NCBI GenBank assembly: GCA_045639905.1
Contig: JAZUDZ010000026.1
Span: forward strand, 62,001 to 126,000
Length of the DNA stretch: 64,000 bases
Source: RGIG426 sp045639905
GTDB lineage: Bacteria > Bacillota > Clostridia > Oscillospirales > Acutalibacteraceae
Direction of reading: 5' to 3'
Positions 17,602 through 26,632 of the stretch are shown here, in pieces. Positions within the stretch are counted from its first letter, which is position 1. The number at the start of each line of letters is the position of its first letter. The position numbers and the translations under genes are program-made. Below the pieces are notes generated by a model. It did not search any database and was not told where the DNA came from. It was given only the letters and a program-made list of their open reading frames with translations.

Positions 17602-18534
17602 TCATTCAGCCTCCTTACTGGTTGGTGTTTGCGTTTTTTTCAGCGCCTTGGCACCACTGATAATTTCTGTAATTTCTTGTGTGATTAATGCTTGACGAAC
17701 TCGGTTAAACTCAATCGATAAATCGTGAAGCATTTCTTCTGCGTTATCATTCGCAGCACTCATTGCCATCATTCGAGCATTTTGTTCACAACAAAATGAT
17801 TCTACTAAAGCACTATAAACAAATCCTGTTATGTAGTTTGGGATAATATTGGCTAGAGCATCCTCAAATGATGGAGAAAGACTTACTTCTTGCAAATCCT
17901 GTCCGGATTCTTCGTTACTAACATCAAAAGATGAACGGTCAAAAGGCAAAAGCTGGATATGTTCGGCTTCCATCGACATTGTACTTTTCATTTTCGTGAA
18001 AATGATATGAAGTTCATCGATTTCCTGTGTATTATACAAATGCATCAGGTGTCCTACAATTGCTCTTGCACGATATAGAGACGGATTTTGAGTTGTGTAT
18101 TGAAAACTCGGATCCAAATCAATATTTCTTGCACGGAAGTATTGTCTACCTACTTCGCCGACAACAAACAACCTTGTGTTCGGATTCTCTTTTACTTGTG
18201 CTTTCGCCATTTTCAACACATTGTGATTGTAAGAACCGGCAAGACCTTTATCTGCTGTTATCACAATATATGCTATTTTGTTTGAATTGGCGGAAGAAGT
18301 TTTCCCTTCATCGGGGTTAACCGATTGCAGGTACTTACTTCTTTCTGTTTCAGACATATGCGCCATCAATCGAGAAATAATTGATTGTAAAGCTTCAAAG
18401 TAGGGTTCTGTGTTTTCTAAATCTTTTTTTGCTTTTTTCAGTTTTGTGGAGGAAATCAAGTACATGGCGTTCGTGATTTTACGCGTATCTTGAATTCCCT
18501 TCATTCGACCTTGTATTTCGCGAATTGTCGCCAT
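17602..18534 (-). CDS. atpG: F1Fo ATP synthase gamma subunit
   Basis: Central stalk subunit. The 310-residue protein begins ATIREIQGRMKGIQDTRKITNAMYLISSTKLKKAKK, the conserved N-terminal helix, and ends with the conserved C-terminal helix (NDNAEEMLHDLSIEFNRVRQALITQEITEIISGA). An internal stretch (about 205-225) is acidic and somewhat longer than usual. It sits 15 bases after the delta-alpha fusion gene. Confidence 0.95.
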   Translation of the reverse strand: MATIREIQGRMKGIQDTRKITNAMYLISSTKLKKAKKDLENTEPYFEALQSIISRLMAHMSETERSKYLQSVNPDEGKTSSANSNKIAYIVITADKGLAGSYNHNVLKMAKAQVKENPNTRLFVVGEVGRQYFRARNIDLDPSFQYTTQNPSLYRARAIVGHLMHLYNTQEIDELHIIFTKMKSTMSMEAEHIQLLPFDRSSFDVSNEESGQDLQEVSLSPSFEDALANIIPNYITGFVYSALVESFCCEQNARMMAMSAANDNAEEMLHDLSIEFNRVRQALITQEITEIISGAKALKKTQTPTSKEAE

Positions 18535-18549
18535 GTGCTCACCACCTTG

Positions 18550-20685
18550 TTACATATGGAAAACCTGACGCTTAAATTCTTTGGCTCCCGCAATAACACG
18601 AGCAACCAAATCATCATTGAGGGTTTTCTGTATTTCGATTTCTTTTCCGATTTCAGGATAATGATCCCGGAAAAATTGAAGCATTCCCATTTGGAATTCC
18701 TTCATTTTGTTCAGAGGCACATCCAACATAATCTTATTTGTTGCAGCAACAAGCGTAATAACCTGTTCATGCATACTTAACGGATGGCACAAGGGCTGCT
18801 TCAAAAGCTCCATCAAGCCACGACCATACTGTAGCAATTCTCTGGTTGATGCATCCAAATCAGAACTAAACTGCGTAAAGATTTCCATTTCACGATATTG
18901 AGCCAAGGAAATACGAAGACTTCCTGCAGCCTTTTTCATTGATTTGGTTTGCGCAGCACCACCAACACGGGATACGGAAAGACCAATGTTAACGGCTGGA
19001 CGCATACCGGAGTGGAACAAATCGCTTTCAAGGAAAATCTGTCCGTCAGTAATGGAAATGACATTTGTTGGAATATATGCGGAAACATCGCCGGCTTGTG
19101 TTTCAATAATCGGTAAAGCGGTGATAGAACCGCCACCCTTTTCGGGAGTCAAGCGGCTGGACCGCTCCAGCAGGCGAGAATGCAAATAGAATACGTCGCC
19201 GGGGTAGGCTTCACGGCCCGGAGAACGTTCCAAAAGCAGTGACAGTGCGCGGTAGGCAACAGCATGCTTGGATAAATCATCATATACAATGAGAACATCT
19301 TTACCGGCATACATAAAGTATTCAGCAAGTGCTGTACCGGAATAAGGTGCAATATATTGAAGCGGGGCAGAGTCACTCGCCGATGCAACAACAACCGTCG
19401 TGTAGCTTAATGCATCATTTGTTTTTAACGTGTTTACAATTTTTGCAATTGTAGAAGCTTTTTGACCTATGGCAACATAGACACAAATAACATCTTTTCC
19501 TTTTTGGTTAAGAATTGTGTCAATTGCGATTGAGGTTTTTCCGGTTTGACGGTCGCCGATAATCAGTTCACGCTGACCACGTCCAATCGGGAACATAGAG
19601 TCAATGGATAAAATACCGGTTTCTAACGGAACATTAACAGATTTACGGTCAATAATACCGGGAGCATCATTCTCAATGGGACGGTAATCATCTGACTGAA
19701 TTGGGCCTCCACCGTCGATGGGACTGCCCAAAGCATCAATTACACGACCGAGAAATCCGTCGCCGACAGGAATGCCGGCCATACGTTCAGTACGAATGAC
19801 GCGAGACCCTTCGCCGATTTCCGAACTAGTGCTAAACAAGATACATCCAAGATTATCTTTTCTGATATCTTGAACCATACCCTTAATACCGTTATCAAAG
19901 AGCAAGATCTCACCATACATTGCATGGTGAATACCTGTAATAGTGGCAATGCCGTCACCGACATGTTCAACGATACCGATTTCTTTATCTTCGGCAACCA
20001 ACTCAAACCCGTTAATATCATTTCGAATTTGTCCGATGCCGTTTTCTCCCATGAGATTATCGCGCATCAAGTCAATAATACCAACTTGTTTATCTTCAGC
20101 TTCCAGTTCAAAGTCGGAAATCTCTTTCTTCATCTGTTCCAAAATACTTTTGGTATCTGCTGTGTTATTTCTTTGATATTCATCCAATGTTTTGGATAAC
20201 TGTTCCAGTCGACCTTTAAGACTCCAGTCGTATTCCTGGTTTCCGGCACGAAGACGGAATCCACCAATCAGGCTTTCGTCTTGATGTTCTTCAAAAATGG
20301 TATCCCGTCTTTTGTATTTATGGAAAATGAAGGTACGAATACGTTCGTATTGTTCCTCCGTAGGGGGATTAACATAGGTGAGAGAAACAGAAAACGGTTC
20401 TTTATGATCTAATGGAACCGAACGGAATGTATCGGCAATTTGATGAAACAAATCAACCTTTCCATCTTTGCATAGTTCGCAGATATAATCGCGGATTTGC
20501 ATGGGGAAGTTCTGTTCAATTAAATCATATTTGACAGATAACGGAATCGTATTATCTGACAGCTTCAAAGATAATTCTTGATTTTCATTCAATACGGAGT
20601 CAGCGGCATCGACGAAGCTGATATTGACTTTTCTCTCATTTAAGCGACGAGCGTAATCAAATACTTCCTTCGTCAATGGAATCAC
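18550..20685 (-). CDS. atpHA: F1Fo ATP synthase delta-alpha fusion protein
   Basis: A single 711-residue frame carries two subunits normally encoded separately. Residues 1 to about 165 are delta/OSCP, ending in the family's conserved DESLIGGFRLRAGNQEYDWSLKGRLEQL-type segment (about 136-163). Residues from about 181 are alpha, with Walker A GDRQTGKT (377-384), GQKASTIA (407-414) and the arginine-finger region VSRVGGAAQ (R573). At the junction, residues 182-204 and 217-239 are a diverged duplication (FELEAEDK / FELVAEDK), so the alpha N-terminal helix and first strand occur twice. No stop, frameshift or good internal ribosome site is seen between the parts. No separate atpH or atpA exists in the operon. 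Start ATG 20685 overlaps atpF by 29 bases. Confidence 0.93.
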   Translation of the reverse strand: MIPLTKEVFDYARRLNERKVNISFVDAADSVLNENQELSLKLSDNTIPLSVKYDLIEQNFPMQIRDYICELCKDGKVDLFHQIADTFRSVPLDHKEPFSVSLTYVNPPTEEQYERIRTFIFHKYKRRDTIFEEHQDESLIGGFRLRAGNQEYDWSLKGRLEQLSKTLDEYQRNNTADTKSILEQMKKEISDFELEAEDKQVGIIDLMRDNLMGENGIGQIRNDINGFELVAEDKEIGIVEHVGDGIATITGIHHAMYGEILLFDNGIKGMVQDIRKDNLGCILFSTSSEIGEGSRVIRTERMAGIPVGDGFLGRVIDALGSPIDGGGPIQSDDYRPIENDAPGIIDRKSVNVPLETGILSIDSMFPIGRGQRELIIGDRQTGKTSIAIDTILNQKGKDVICVYVAIGQKASTIAKIVNTLKTNDALSYTTVVVASASDSAPLQYIAPYSGTALAEYFMYAGKDVLIVYDDLSKHAVAYRALSLLLERSPGREAYPGDVFYLHSRLLERSSRLTPEKGGGSITALPIIETQAGDVSAYIPTNVISITDGQIFLESDLFHSGMRPAVNIGLSVSRVGGAAQTKSMKKAAGSLRISLAQYREMEIFTQFSSDLDASTRELLQYGRGLMELLKQPLCHPLSMHEQVITLVAATNKIMLDVPLNKMKEFQMGMLQFFRDHYPEIGKEIEIQKTLNDDLVARVIAGAKEFKRQVFHM
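19969..20142 (-). repeat. Diverged tandem duplication at the delta-alpha junction
   Basis: Codons for residues 182-204 (20142-20074) and 217-239 (20037-19969) of the fusion protein encode related peptides with a 35-residue period. Identities include I189/I224, FEL, AEDK and the following G-I. The second copy continues into the normal alpha sequence EHVGDGIATITGI; the first breaks off into LMRDNLMGENG. At base level the copies are only moderately similar, so the duplication is not recent. Confidence 0.75.
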
Positions 20686-21160
20686 CTGCTTTTGTCAAGA
20701 ATTGTTCGTAAAGTTCTTTATCTGTATCTTCATTGCTTTTCGCAGCAACAACTTTTGCCGTGGCTGCGATAACCATATCGGTAATATCAGCATTCGCATG
20801 ACGCAAAATTTTAGCTTTTTCGACTTCCGCTTCTTCTTGAGCGTCTTTAATCATTAACTTGGCCTGTTCGTTGGCTTCGTTGATAATTCGGTCATACTCA
20901 GCGGTAGCAGCTTTGTATGTTTCAGCCATTTTTTGGTCGCATTCTTCAGTGATACCTTTCATGGTCTCTTCGTATTTCTGCTGCATTTCCTGAGCTGCGG
21001 CTTTTGCATCATCCGCTTCTTTAATTTGAGCATCAGCTTCCTGCTGACGTTTTTCAATAATCTTGTTTACGGGTTTGAACAAGAATAATTTCATCAAAAT
21101 AAAGAGAATCAACAGATTGATGACAGTAAATAAAATACTCCAGAAATTAATTTCTAGCAT
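20657..21160 (-). CDS. atpF: F1Fo ATP synthase b subunit
   Basis: Peripheral stalk subunit, 167 residues: one N-terminal transmembrane helix (INFWSILFTVINLLILFILMKLFLFKPV, about 3-30), then a long charged coiled-coil (K/E/A/Q-rich, about 32-150). The C-terminal tail overlaps the start of the delta-alpha gene by 29 bases. There is one b gene only, which implies a b homodimer. Confidence 0.94.
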   Translation of the reverse strand: MLEINFWSILFTVINLLILFILMKLFLFKPVNKIIEKRQQEADAQIKEADDAKAAAQEMQQKYEETMKGITEECDQKMAETYKAATAEYDRIINEANEQAKLMIKDAQEEAEVEKAKILRHANADITDMVIAATAKVVAAKSNEDTDKELYEQFLTKAGDSIDEGSI

Positions 21161-21202
21161 AATTGTCTTTCAACCTTTCGTAAGCGTATTGGTTCTGTTT
21201 GC

Positions 21203-21424
21203 TTATTTGAGAAGCAAGATAATAAGAAGTGCAATAACGAAGCCGTAAATAGCGGTTGCTTCAGCAAGGGCGCAACCTAAAATCAAAGTCGTATTGATTT
21301 TACCGGAGGCTTCCGGCTGACGAGCAATAGCTTCGGAAGATTTACCTGTGGCAATACCGATACCGATACCGGCACCAAGACCTGTGATAACTGCAATACC
21401 TGCACCAAGAGCTAATAATGACAT
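21203..21424 (-). CDS. atpE: F1Fo ATP synthase c subunit
   Basis: Proteolipid of the rotor ring, 73 residues, two transmembrane helices joined by the polar loop ARQPEASGKI (34-43). The ion-binding carboxylate is E55 in ALAEATAIYG. The residue after it is Ala (A56), not the Ser of Na+-type rings, and the position of the Na+-type Gln in helix 1 is Ile (I22). This suggests proton coupling. Strong ribosome site AAAGGAG upstream of ATG 21424. Confidence 0.96.
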   Translation of the reverse strand: MSLLALGAGIAVITGLGAGIGIGIATGKSSEAIARQPEASGKINTTLILGCALAEATAIYGFVIALLIILLLK

Positions 21425-21470
21425 AATAAATTTCTCCTTTCAAAGTGAGCGATGTTGATAGTTTGAAGTT

Positions 21471-22211
21471 TTATTCTTCCATTTCGATGATTTCTTTGAT
21501 ATACAGTGATGTCAAGAATACAAATACATACGCTTGCAGCAAGCCATCAAACAAATCAAAATAAAAACTGAAGACAAGCGGAATTCCGACAGGAATCAGG
21601 ATGTCTATCATTTCCATAATTACGAATGCGCCTAAAACATTACCGAATAAACGCATACAAAGAGAAAGGGGTCGAATCGCGATCTCCATGATATTGATGG
21701 GGAAGATTATCCAAATCGGTTCAGCAAAACCTTTTGCCCATTTTAAAACACCTTTGTGTTTGATACCGGCCGCTTCTACCAAAACAATACTCATAATAGC
21801 CAAAGCGGCAGTGACCATCAAATCTTTTGTGGGAGGCTTAAATCCGAATAGTCCAGCTATATTGGAACATCCAATGTATAAGAGAACCGTTACTAAGTAC
21901 GGAACATACTTGACTCCTTCTTCTCCAATCATATTTTTGACCAGATCTTGTAGCCATGTGACGGCAAATTCAAAAAATGCTTGTCGTTTGCTGATATTGG
22001 TTGTACGGAATCCCCGGGTCAGAAGAAATGCGAGCAGACCAAGGAAAGCGATAACAATCCAAGAAACTACGATTGATTCTTTTACCGGAATTCCGCCAAA
22101 AATCGGAATTTCAAAGACTGTATTCAGATCCATTTTCTCAACCAGTTTTTCGGCTAACGTACCGCCCGATTTCTCAGCCTCGGCAGCAGCAAGGAACATT
22201 GTTGAGACCAT
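21471..22211 (-). CDS. atpB: F1Fo ATP synthase a subunit
   Basis: Membrane stator subunit that forms the ion half-channels, 246 residues with five or six hydrophobic helices. The essential Arg lies in PLSLCMRLFGNVLGAFVIM, and the last helices match the family. First gene of the operon; there is no atpI upstream. Start ATG 22211 with AAAGGAG upstream. Confidence 0.95.
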   Translation of the reverse strand: MVSTMFLAAAEAEKSGGTLAEKLVEKMDLNTVFEIPIFGGIPVKESIVVSWIVIAFLGLLAFLLTRGFRTTNISKRQAFFEFAVTWLQDLVKNMIGEEGVKYVPYLVTVLLYIGCSNIAGLFGFKPPTKDLMVTAALAIMSIVLVEAAGIKHKGVLKWAKGFAEPIWIIFPINIMEIAIRPLSLCMRLFGNVLGAFVIMEMIDILIPVGIPLVFSFYFDLFDGLLQAYVFVFLTSLYIKEIIEMEE

Positions 22212-22247
22212 TCTTTTCGCTCCTTTCTAAATATTTTTATATGTTTA

Positions 22248-22276
22248 AATATAACTAATTTTATAGACGCAGTCAA
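22248..22276 (-). promoter_or_regulatory. Sigma-A type promoter for the ATP synthase operon
   Basis: Minus-strand TTGACT (22276-22271) and TATATT (22253-22248) with 17-base spacing, about 37 bases upstream of atpB, inside the 103-base gap after metH. Consensus-based only; read-through from metH is also possible because no strong terminator is seen in the gap. Confidence 0.65.
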
Positions 22277-22314
22277 ATGAAAGGACCTATTTTGCACAAC
22301 GTTTGGCCCTTTTG

Positions 22315-24705
22315 TTAACTAAAAAACGATTCGGCCAACCGAACGGTTTCCATAGCGTCTTTGGCATATGCATCAGCATGTATCTGATCAGCATATTCTT
22401 GGTTTAAAACAGCTCCACCAACTACCACATAGCAGTTCGGAGTTTCTTTTTTTAGCATCTCTATTGTTTTTTCCATAGAGGGGACTGTTGTTGTCATAAG
22501 AGCGCTGAGACCTATAAATAGAATGTTGTTATCCTTTGCAAAAGAAACTATTTTTTCGCTTGGGACATCTTTTCCAAGATCGTGCACAGTATATCCGTAG
22601 TTCTCGAGAAGTGTACAAACGATATTTTTTCCAATATCGTGTACATCACCTTCTACAGTAGCCATAATAACTTGCCCTTTTTCTTCCTTTTGAATGTGAT
22701 GCTCTTTGTAATATTCCTTCAAAAGGGTAAAAGAAACCTGAGCTGCATCGGCAGATGCAAGTAATTGTGGAAGAAAAACCAGCTTCTTTTCAAAGTCTTT
22801 TCCCACGTTGTCAAGAGCCGGTATGATATGCTGATTGATGATTTCCATCGGTTCAACGTTGGTTAAAAGTTTTTTTGTGTTTTCGGCAGCTAAATCCTTT
22901 AACCCTTTTATGATACATTCCATCAATGTAAGGGTTGCTCTTTCTTGATTTGAAACGGTAGGAAGTGTGGTTTGGTTTGCGATTACGTCTGTAAAGTTTT
23001 TATACTTTTCAGCTTTTGATAAATCGTTGTGGTTCAAGGCTTTATCCATCATCGCATTTGAGTATGGATTTAAAATAGCAGCATTTAATCCGTAACTGAT
23101 TGCTGTATCAAAGAATGCCGTGTTTACGGCTTCACGGTTGGGGAGTCCAAAAGAAACATTTGATACTCCTAGGCTCGTCAGTAGACCAATATTTCGAACT
23201 CCCGATACAGCTTCTAAAGTGATTTTTGCTGCATTCTGATCGACACTGACGGCCATGGTAAGCGGATCCACAATGATGTCTTTATCCTGTATTCCGTATT
23301 TGTGTGCTTCTGCTCGTATTTTTTCGGCAATCATAACGCGTTCTTCAGGTGTGTTTGGTATACCGGATTCATCCAATGTTAATGCGATTACCACTCCACC
23401 GTATTTTGCAACAATTGGCAGTACGGCATCCATATTGGATTGTTTACCGTTTACTGAGTTGACTAAAGCTTTGCCATTATAAATGCGTAAAGCATTTTCT
23501 AAAGCTTCTGGGTCGGATGAATCAATTTGAAGGGGAAGATTGATGATGGACTGAAGCATTGGCAACAGTTCCGAGAAGACTTCAGATTCATTGATTTCGG
23601 GCAGTCCAACATTAACGTCAAGGATATGAGCACCTTTTTCTTTTTGTGCAGTTGCTTCCTGCAAGATATAACTAAAGTCTCGATTGCGTAAGGCTTCTTT
23701 CAGCTTCGGCTTGCCAGTGGGATTAATACGTTCACCGATTACAATTGTTTCATCACCGAATTGAACCGTTTGTGAATATGAAGTAACGACCGTGTTTGTA
23801 CGATTTACGACGGGTAATACATTCAAATTCCTTGTAAAGTCCTTTGCCTTTTCAATGTGCTCAGGCGTTGTGCCGCAACACCCCCCAATTATTCTCGCTC
23901 CGAGATTTACAATATCAATCATATCCTGAGCGAATTCGTCAGGGCTTACATCAAACGTTGTATTTCCATCAATTACTTTTGGGAGTCCGGCGTTTGGATT
24001 AACAATGACAGGGGTAGATGACGCCTCGTATAAACGTTTTACAATTGGTTTCATGGCTTTTGGTCCAAATCCGCAGTTGATTCCCAGTGCATCGACATGT
24101 AATCCCTCTAAAAGAGCAACCATGACTTCGGGCGAAGCTCCTGTTAGAAGTTGTGCGTTTTCATCATACGTGTTGGTTACAAAAACAGGGAGCGAACAAG
24201 ACTCTTTTGCAGCCAGAACGGCGGCTTTAGTCTCATAGGCATCTGTCATGGTTTCGATTAAAATACAATCTGCACCGGCAGTGGCACCGTATTTAACGAC
24301 CTCTGAGAATATAGACACGGCTTCTTCAAAGGGGAGATCTCCGTATGGAGCAAGGAGTTTTCCGCAAGGTCCCACCGATAAAGCAACAAATCGGCTGCTA
24401 TTCTCCAGGTGCAGTTCTTTAATTGCCTGCTTGGCATTGAGTATGGCCTTGGTAATGATGTTTTCTAAGGAATATTCTCCGGTTTTATCAGGGAATCGTA
24501 ACCGGTTTGCGCCAAATGTGTTGGAGTCCAGAATATTGGCTCCACTTTGCAGATACTGTTTATGAACTTCAACAATTATATTAGGTTTTTCAATGTTCCA
24601 GCATTCAGGTTTATGTCCGGCGGGGAGTCCTTTGGATTGTAAAAGCGTCCCGAGTCCGCCATCAAAATAGACCAAACCATTTCGTACGCAATCCATTAAA
24701 TTCAT
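22315..24705 (-). CDS. metH: Cobalamin-dependent methionine synthase (short form, no reactivation domain)
   Basis: Transfers methyl from methyl-tetrahydrofolate to homocysteine through cobalamin. Domains in order across 796 residues: homocysteine-binding barrel (about 1-290; zinc cysteines in LGINCGFGP and IGGCCGTTPEH), pterin-binding barrel (about 310-560; ERINPTGKPKLKEAL), B12 cap, and B12 domain with the DVHDIGKN base-off ligand motif. The C-terminal reactivation (AdoMet) domain of E. coli MetH is absent, as in many anaerobes. ATG 24705 follows AAGGTG; an upstream ATG at 24741 lacks a ribosome site and overlaps metF. Confidence 0.94.
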   Translation of the reverse strand: MNLMDCVRNGLVYFDGGLGTLLQSKGLPAGHKPECWNIEKPNIIVEVHKQYLQSGANILDSNTFGANRLRFPDKTGEYSLENIITKAILNAKQAIKELHLENSSRFVALSVGPCGKLLAPYGDLPFEEAVSIFSEVVKYGATAGADCILIETMTDAYETKAAVLAAKESCSLPVFVTNTYDENAQLLTGASPEVMVALLEGLHVDALGINCGFGPKAMKPIVKRLYEASSTPVIVNPNAGLPKVIDGNTTFDVSPDEFAQDMIDIVNLGARIIGGCCGTTPEHIEKAKDFTRNLNVLPVVNRTNTVVTSYSQTVQFGDETIVIGERINPTGKPKLKEALRNRDFSYILQEATAQKEKGAHILDVNVGLPEINESEVFSELLPMLQSIINLPLQIDSSDPEALENALRIYNGKALVNSVNGKQSNMDAVLPIVAKYGGVVIALTLDESGIPNTPEERVMIAEKIRAEAHKYGIQDKDIIVDPLTMAVSVDQNAAKITLEAVSGVRNIGLLTSLGVSNVSFGLPNREAVNTAFFDTAISYGLNAAILNPYSNAMMDKALNHNDLSKAEKYKNFTDVIANQTTLPTVSNQERATLTLMECIIKGLKDLAAENTKKLLTNVEPMEIINQHIIPALDNVGKDFEKKLVFLPQLLASADAAQVSFTLLKEYYKEHHIQKEEKGQVIMATVEGDVHDIGKNIVCTLLENYGYTVHDLGKDVPSEKIVSFAKDNNILFIGLSALMTTTVPSMEKTIEMLKKETPNCYVVVGGAVLNQEYADQIHADAYAKDAMETVRLAESFFS

Positions 24706-24733
24706 AGCTACACCTTCTTTCAGGGGGTAGTTT

Positions 24734-25594
24734 TTAGTCATTAAAAATATCTTGAATTGTTTTAGCCGTGATCGGTTTATTCATCGTATATAAGTGAATG
24801 TTTTTGACACCGTGTTTTCTTAAGTCATCGATTTGATGTGCTGCATACTCAATTCCGGCACCGTACATATCTTTTGGATTGTCTTGATATTTATCTAAGA
24901 TGACTTGCAAAGATGCAGGTATGGAGGCCCCGGATAATTCACAAGATCGAATGATGGATTTGGCGTTGGTTATCGGCATAATACCGGCCAACACAGGAAC
25001 GTGAATATCTGCTTTATCCAACTTGTCCAAATAGTAGTAGAATTTATCGTTATCAAAGAACATCTGCGTTGTGAGAAAATCACACCCGGCTGCCACTTTC
25101 TTTTTGAGATTCTGAATATCTTCTTCTAAAGAAGCGGACTCCAAGTGCTTTTCTGGATAACATGCACCACCAACGCAAAAATCACCATAAGATTTAATTT
25201 CCGCCGCCAATTCATTAGCGTGTAAAAAATCTTTGCAAGGTTCAGAATCGGTTGGAATATCGCCTCGAAGCGCCAAAATGTTGTTTGCTCCAAACGACTG
25301 CAGTTCATCCATTTGCTTGTGAGCTTCCTCAATAGATACGCTAACACATGTGATGTGTGCAATTGCTGTAATGTTGCATTCCTTGGTCAAATACTCTACC
25401 ATGGGAATCGTTTTTTTGCTTTTACCACCACCGGCACCACAAGTAACACTCATAAAGTCAGGCTTTAATTTTGCTATTTCCGTAGCAGCTGTTTTTATGT
25501 TTTCAAAAACTTCCGGCGAATCACTGGTTTTGGGAGGAAAGATTTCAAACGATAATGTGGTATCTTTTGTTTTCAAAATATCAGAGATTTTCAT
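24734..25594 (-). CDS. metF: Methylenetetrahydrofolate reductase
   Basis: Flavoprotein TIM barrel that makes the methyl-THF used by MetH, encoded by the next gene. 286 residues; SFEIFPPKT near the N-terminus carries the catalytic Glu, and ITCGAGG, ALRGD and CDFLTTQMFFDN are further family segments. The ribosome site AAGGAG lies before ATG 25594, 17 bases after the asnA stop. This spacing places it in the asnS-asnA transcript. Confidence 0.95.
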   Translation of the reverse strand: MKISDILKTKDTTLSFEIFPPKTSDSPEVFENIKTAATEIAKLKPDFMSVTCGAGGGKSKKTIPMVEYLTKECNITAIAHITCVSVSIEEAHKQMDELQSFGANNILALRGDIPTDSEPCKDFLHANELAAEIKSYGDFCVGGACYPEKHLESASLEEDIQNLKKKVAAGCDFLTTQMFFDNDKFYYYLDKLDKADIHVPVLAGIMPITNAKSIIRSCELSGASIPASLQVILDKYQDNPKDMYGAGIEYAAHQIDDLRKHGVKNIHLYTMNKPITAKTIQDIFND

Positions 25595-25611
25595 TCAAAT
25601 AACTCCTTTAT

Positions 25612-26619
25612 TTACAGTAATTGAATCCCGTGTTTCAGGCATTCTTCGCGGTCTTCCTTGGGCCAGACGGAAGCGTGAACTTCACCGACGTGAACTTTTT
25701 CCAGAAGAAGTAAACATAATCGACTTTGACCGATTCCACCGCCGATAGTAAGGGGGAGAGTACCCTCAACAATTCCTTTGTGATATGGGAATTGCAAACG
25801 TTCTTCCGTGTTCGTTTCTTTAAGTTGATTCAGTAAAGAGTCTTTGTCTACGCGAATTCCCATAGATGATATTTCAATGGGCTCGTTTAATACGGGATTC
25901 CAAAAAAGCAAGTCACCGTTTAGTGTCCAATCATCATAATCCGGTGAACGTCCATCGTGTTTTTTGCCACTTTTTAGAATGCAGCCGATTTGACTGATGA
26001 ACACGGTTTTGTGCTCTTTTACAATTTCATATTCTCTCTGCTTGGGAGACAAATCCGGATATAAGTCTTCCAAAGCCTGTGAGGTAATAAAGAAAACTTC
26101 TCTTTCAATGGAAGAATGCAATTCCGGATATTTTTCTGTGACCAAATCTTTCACATCAACAACAGCAGAAACAATTTTTCGAACAGTGTCCTGTAGAAAT
26201 TGCATAGTTCTTTGTTCTTTGGAAATGACGCGTTCCCAATCCCATTGATCAACAAAAATGGAATGGATATTGTCAACATCATCGTCGCGACGAATAGCGT
26301 TCATATCCGTATATAGTCCTTCACCGACGGAAAAACCATATTCTTTAAGTGCCATACGTTTCCACTTGGCAAGAGATTGTACAATCTCCATTTCGCCGTC
26401 AAAAGACCCAAGATCAAAGGACACTTTTCTTTCGACTCCATTTAAGTCGTCGTTAATACCGCTGGCGTGAGTCACAATTAAAGGGGCTGAAATTCGTTCC
26501 AGTCCTAATGCTTCAGACAATTTAACCTGGAAAGCATCCTTTATAAATTTTATGGCTTTTTGGGTTTCTCGAATAGAAAGAGGGGAATGATACCCTTCAG
26601 CTATACGAAGATCTCTCAT
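25612..26619 (-). CDS. asnA: Aspartate-ammonia ligase (asparagine synthetase A)
   Basis: Ammonia-dependent asparagine synthesis, using a class II aminoacyl-tRNA-synthetase-like fold. From ATG 26619 the protein has 335 residues, close to the E. coli enzyme. RISAPLIVTHASGINDDLNGVERKVSFD is the N-terminal family region and TIGGGIGQSRLCLLLL is class II motif 3. AAGGAGAG lies just before ATG 26619; a longer frame to 26691 would run into asnS. Follows asnS after 13 bases, so both are under the asparagine T-box. Confidence 0.95.
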   Translation of the reverse strand: MRDLRIAEGYHSPLSIRETQKAIKFIKDAFQVKLSEALGLERISAPLIVTHASGINDDLNGVERKVSFDLGSFDGEMEIVQSLAKWKRMALKEYGFSVGEGLYTDMNAIRRDDDVDNIHSIFVDQWDWERVISKEQRTMQFLQDTVRKIVSAVVDVKDLVTEKYPELHSSIEREVFFITSQALEDLYPDLSPKQREYEIVKEHKTVFISQIGCILKSGKKHDGRSPDYDDWTLNGDLLFWNPVLNEPIEISSMGIRVDKDSLLNQLKETNTEERLQFPYHKGIVEGTLPLTIGGGIGQSRLCLLLLEKVHVGEVHASVWPKEDREECLKHGIQLL

Positions 26620-26632
26620 GAATAATCTCTCC

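Noticed and set aside
19969..20142. Delta-alpha fusion as a simple sequencing frameshift
   Set aside because: Both domains and the junction are in one frame with no disruption; the duplicated peptide in the same frame argues against an indel. Not fully excludable without reads.
24706..24741. ATG 24741 as the metH start
   Set aside because: It overlaps metF, lacks a ribosome site, and the extra 12 residues are not family-like; ATG 24705 has AAGGTG upstream.
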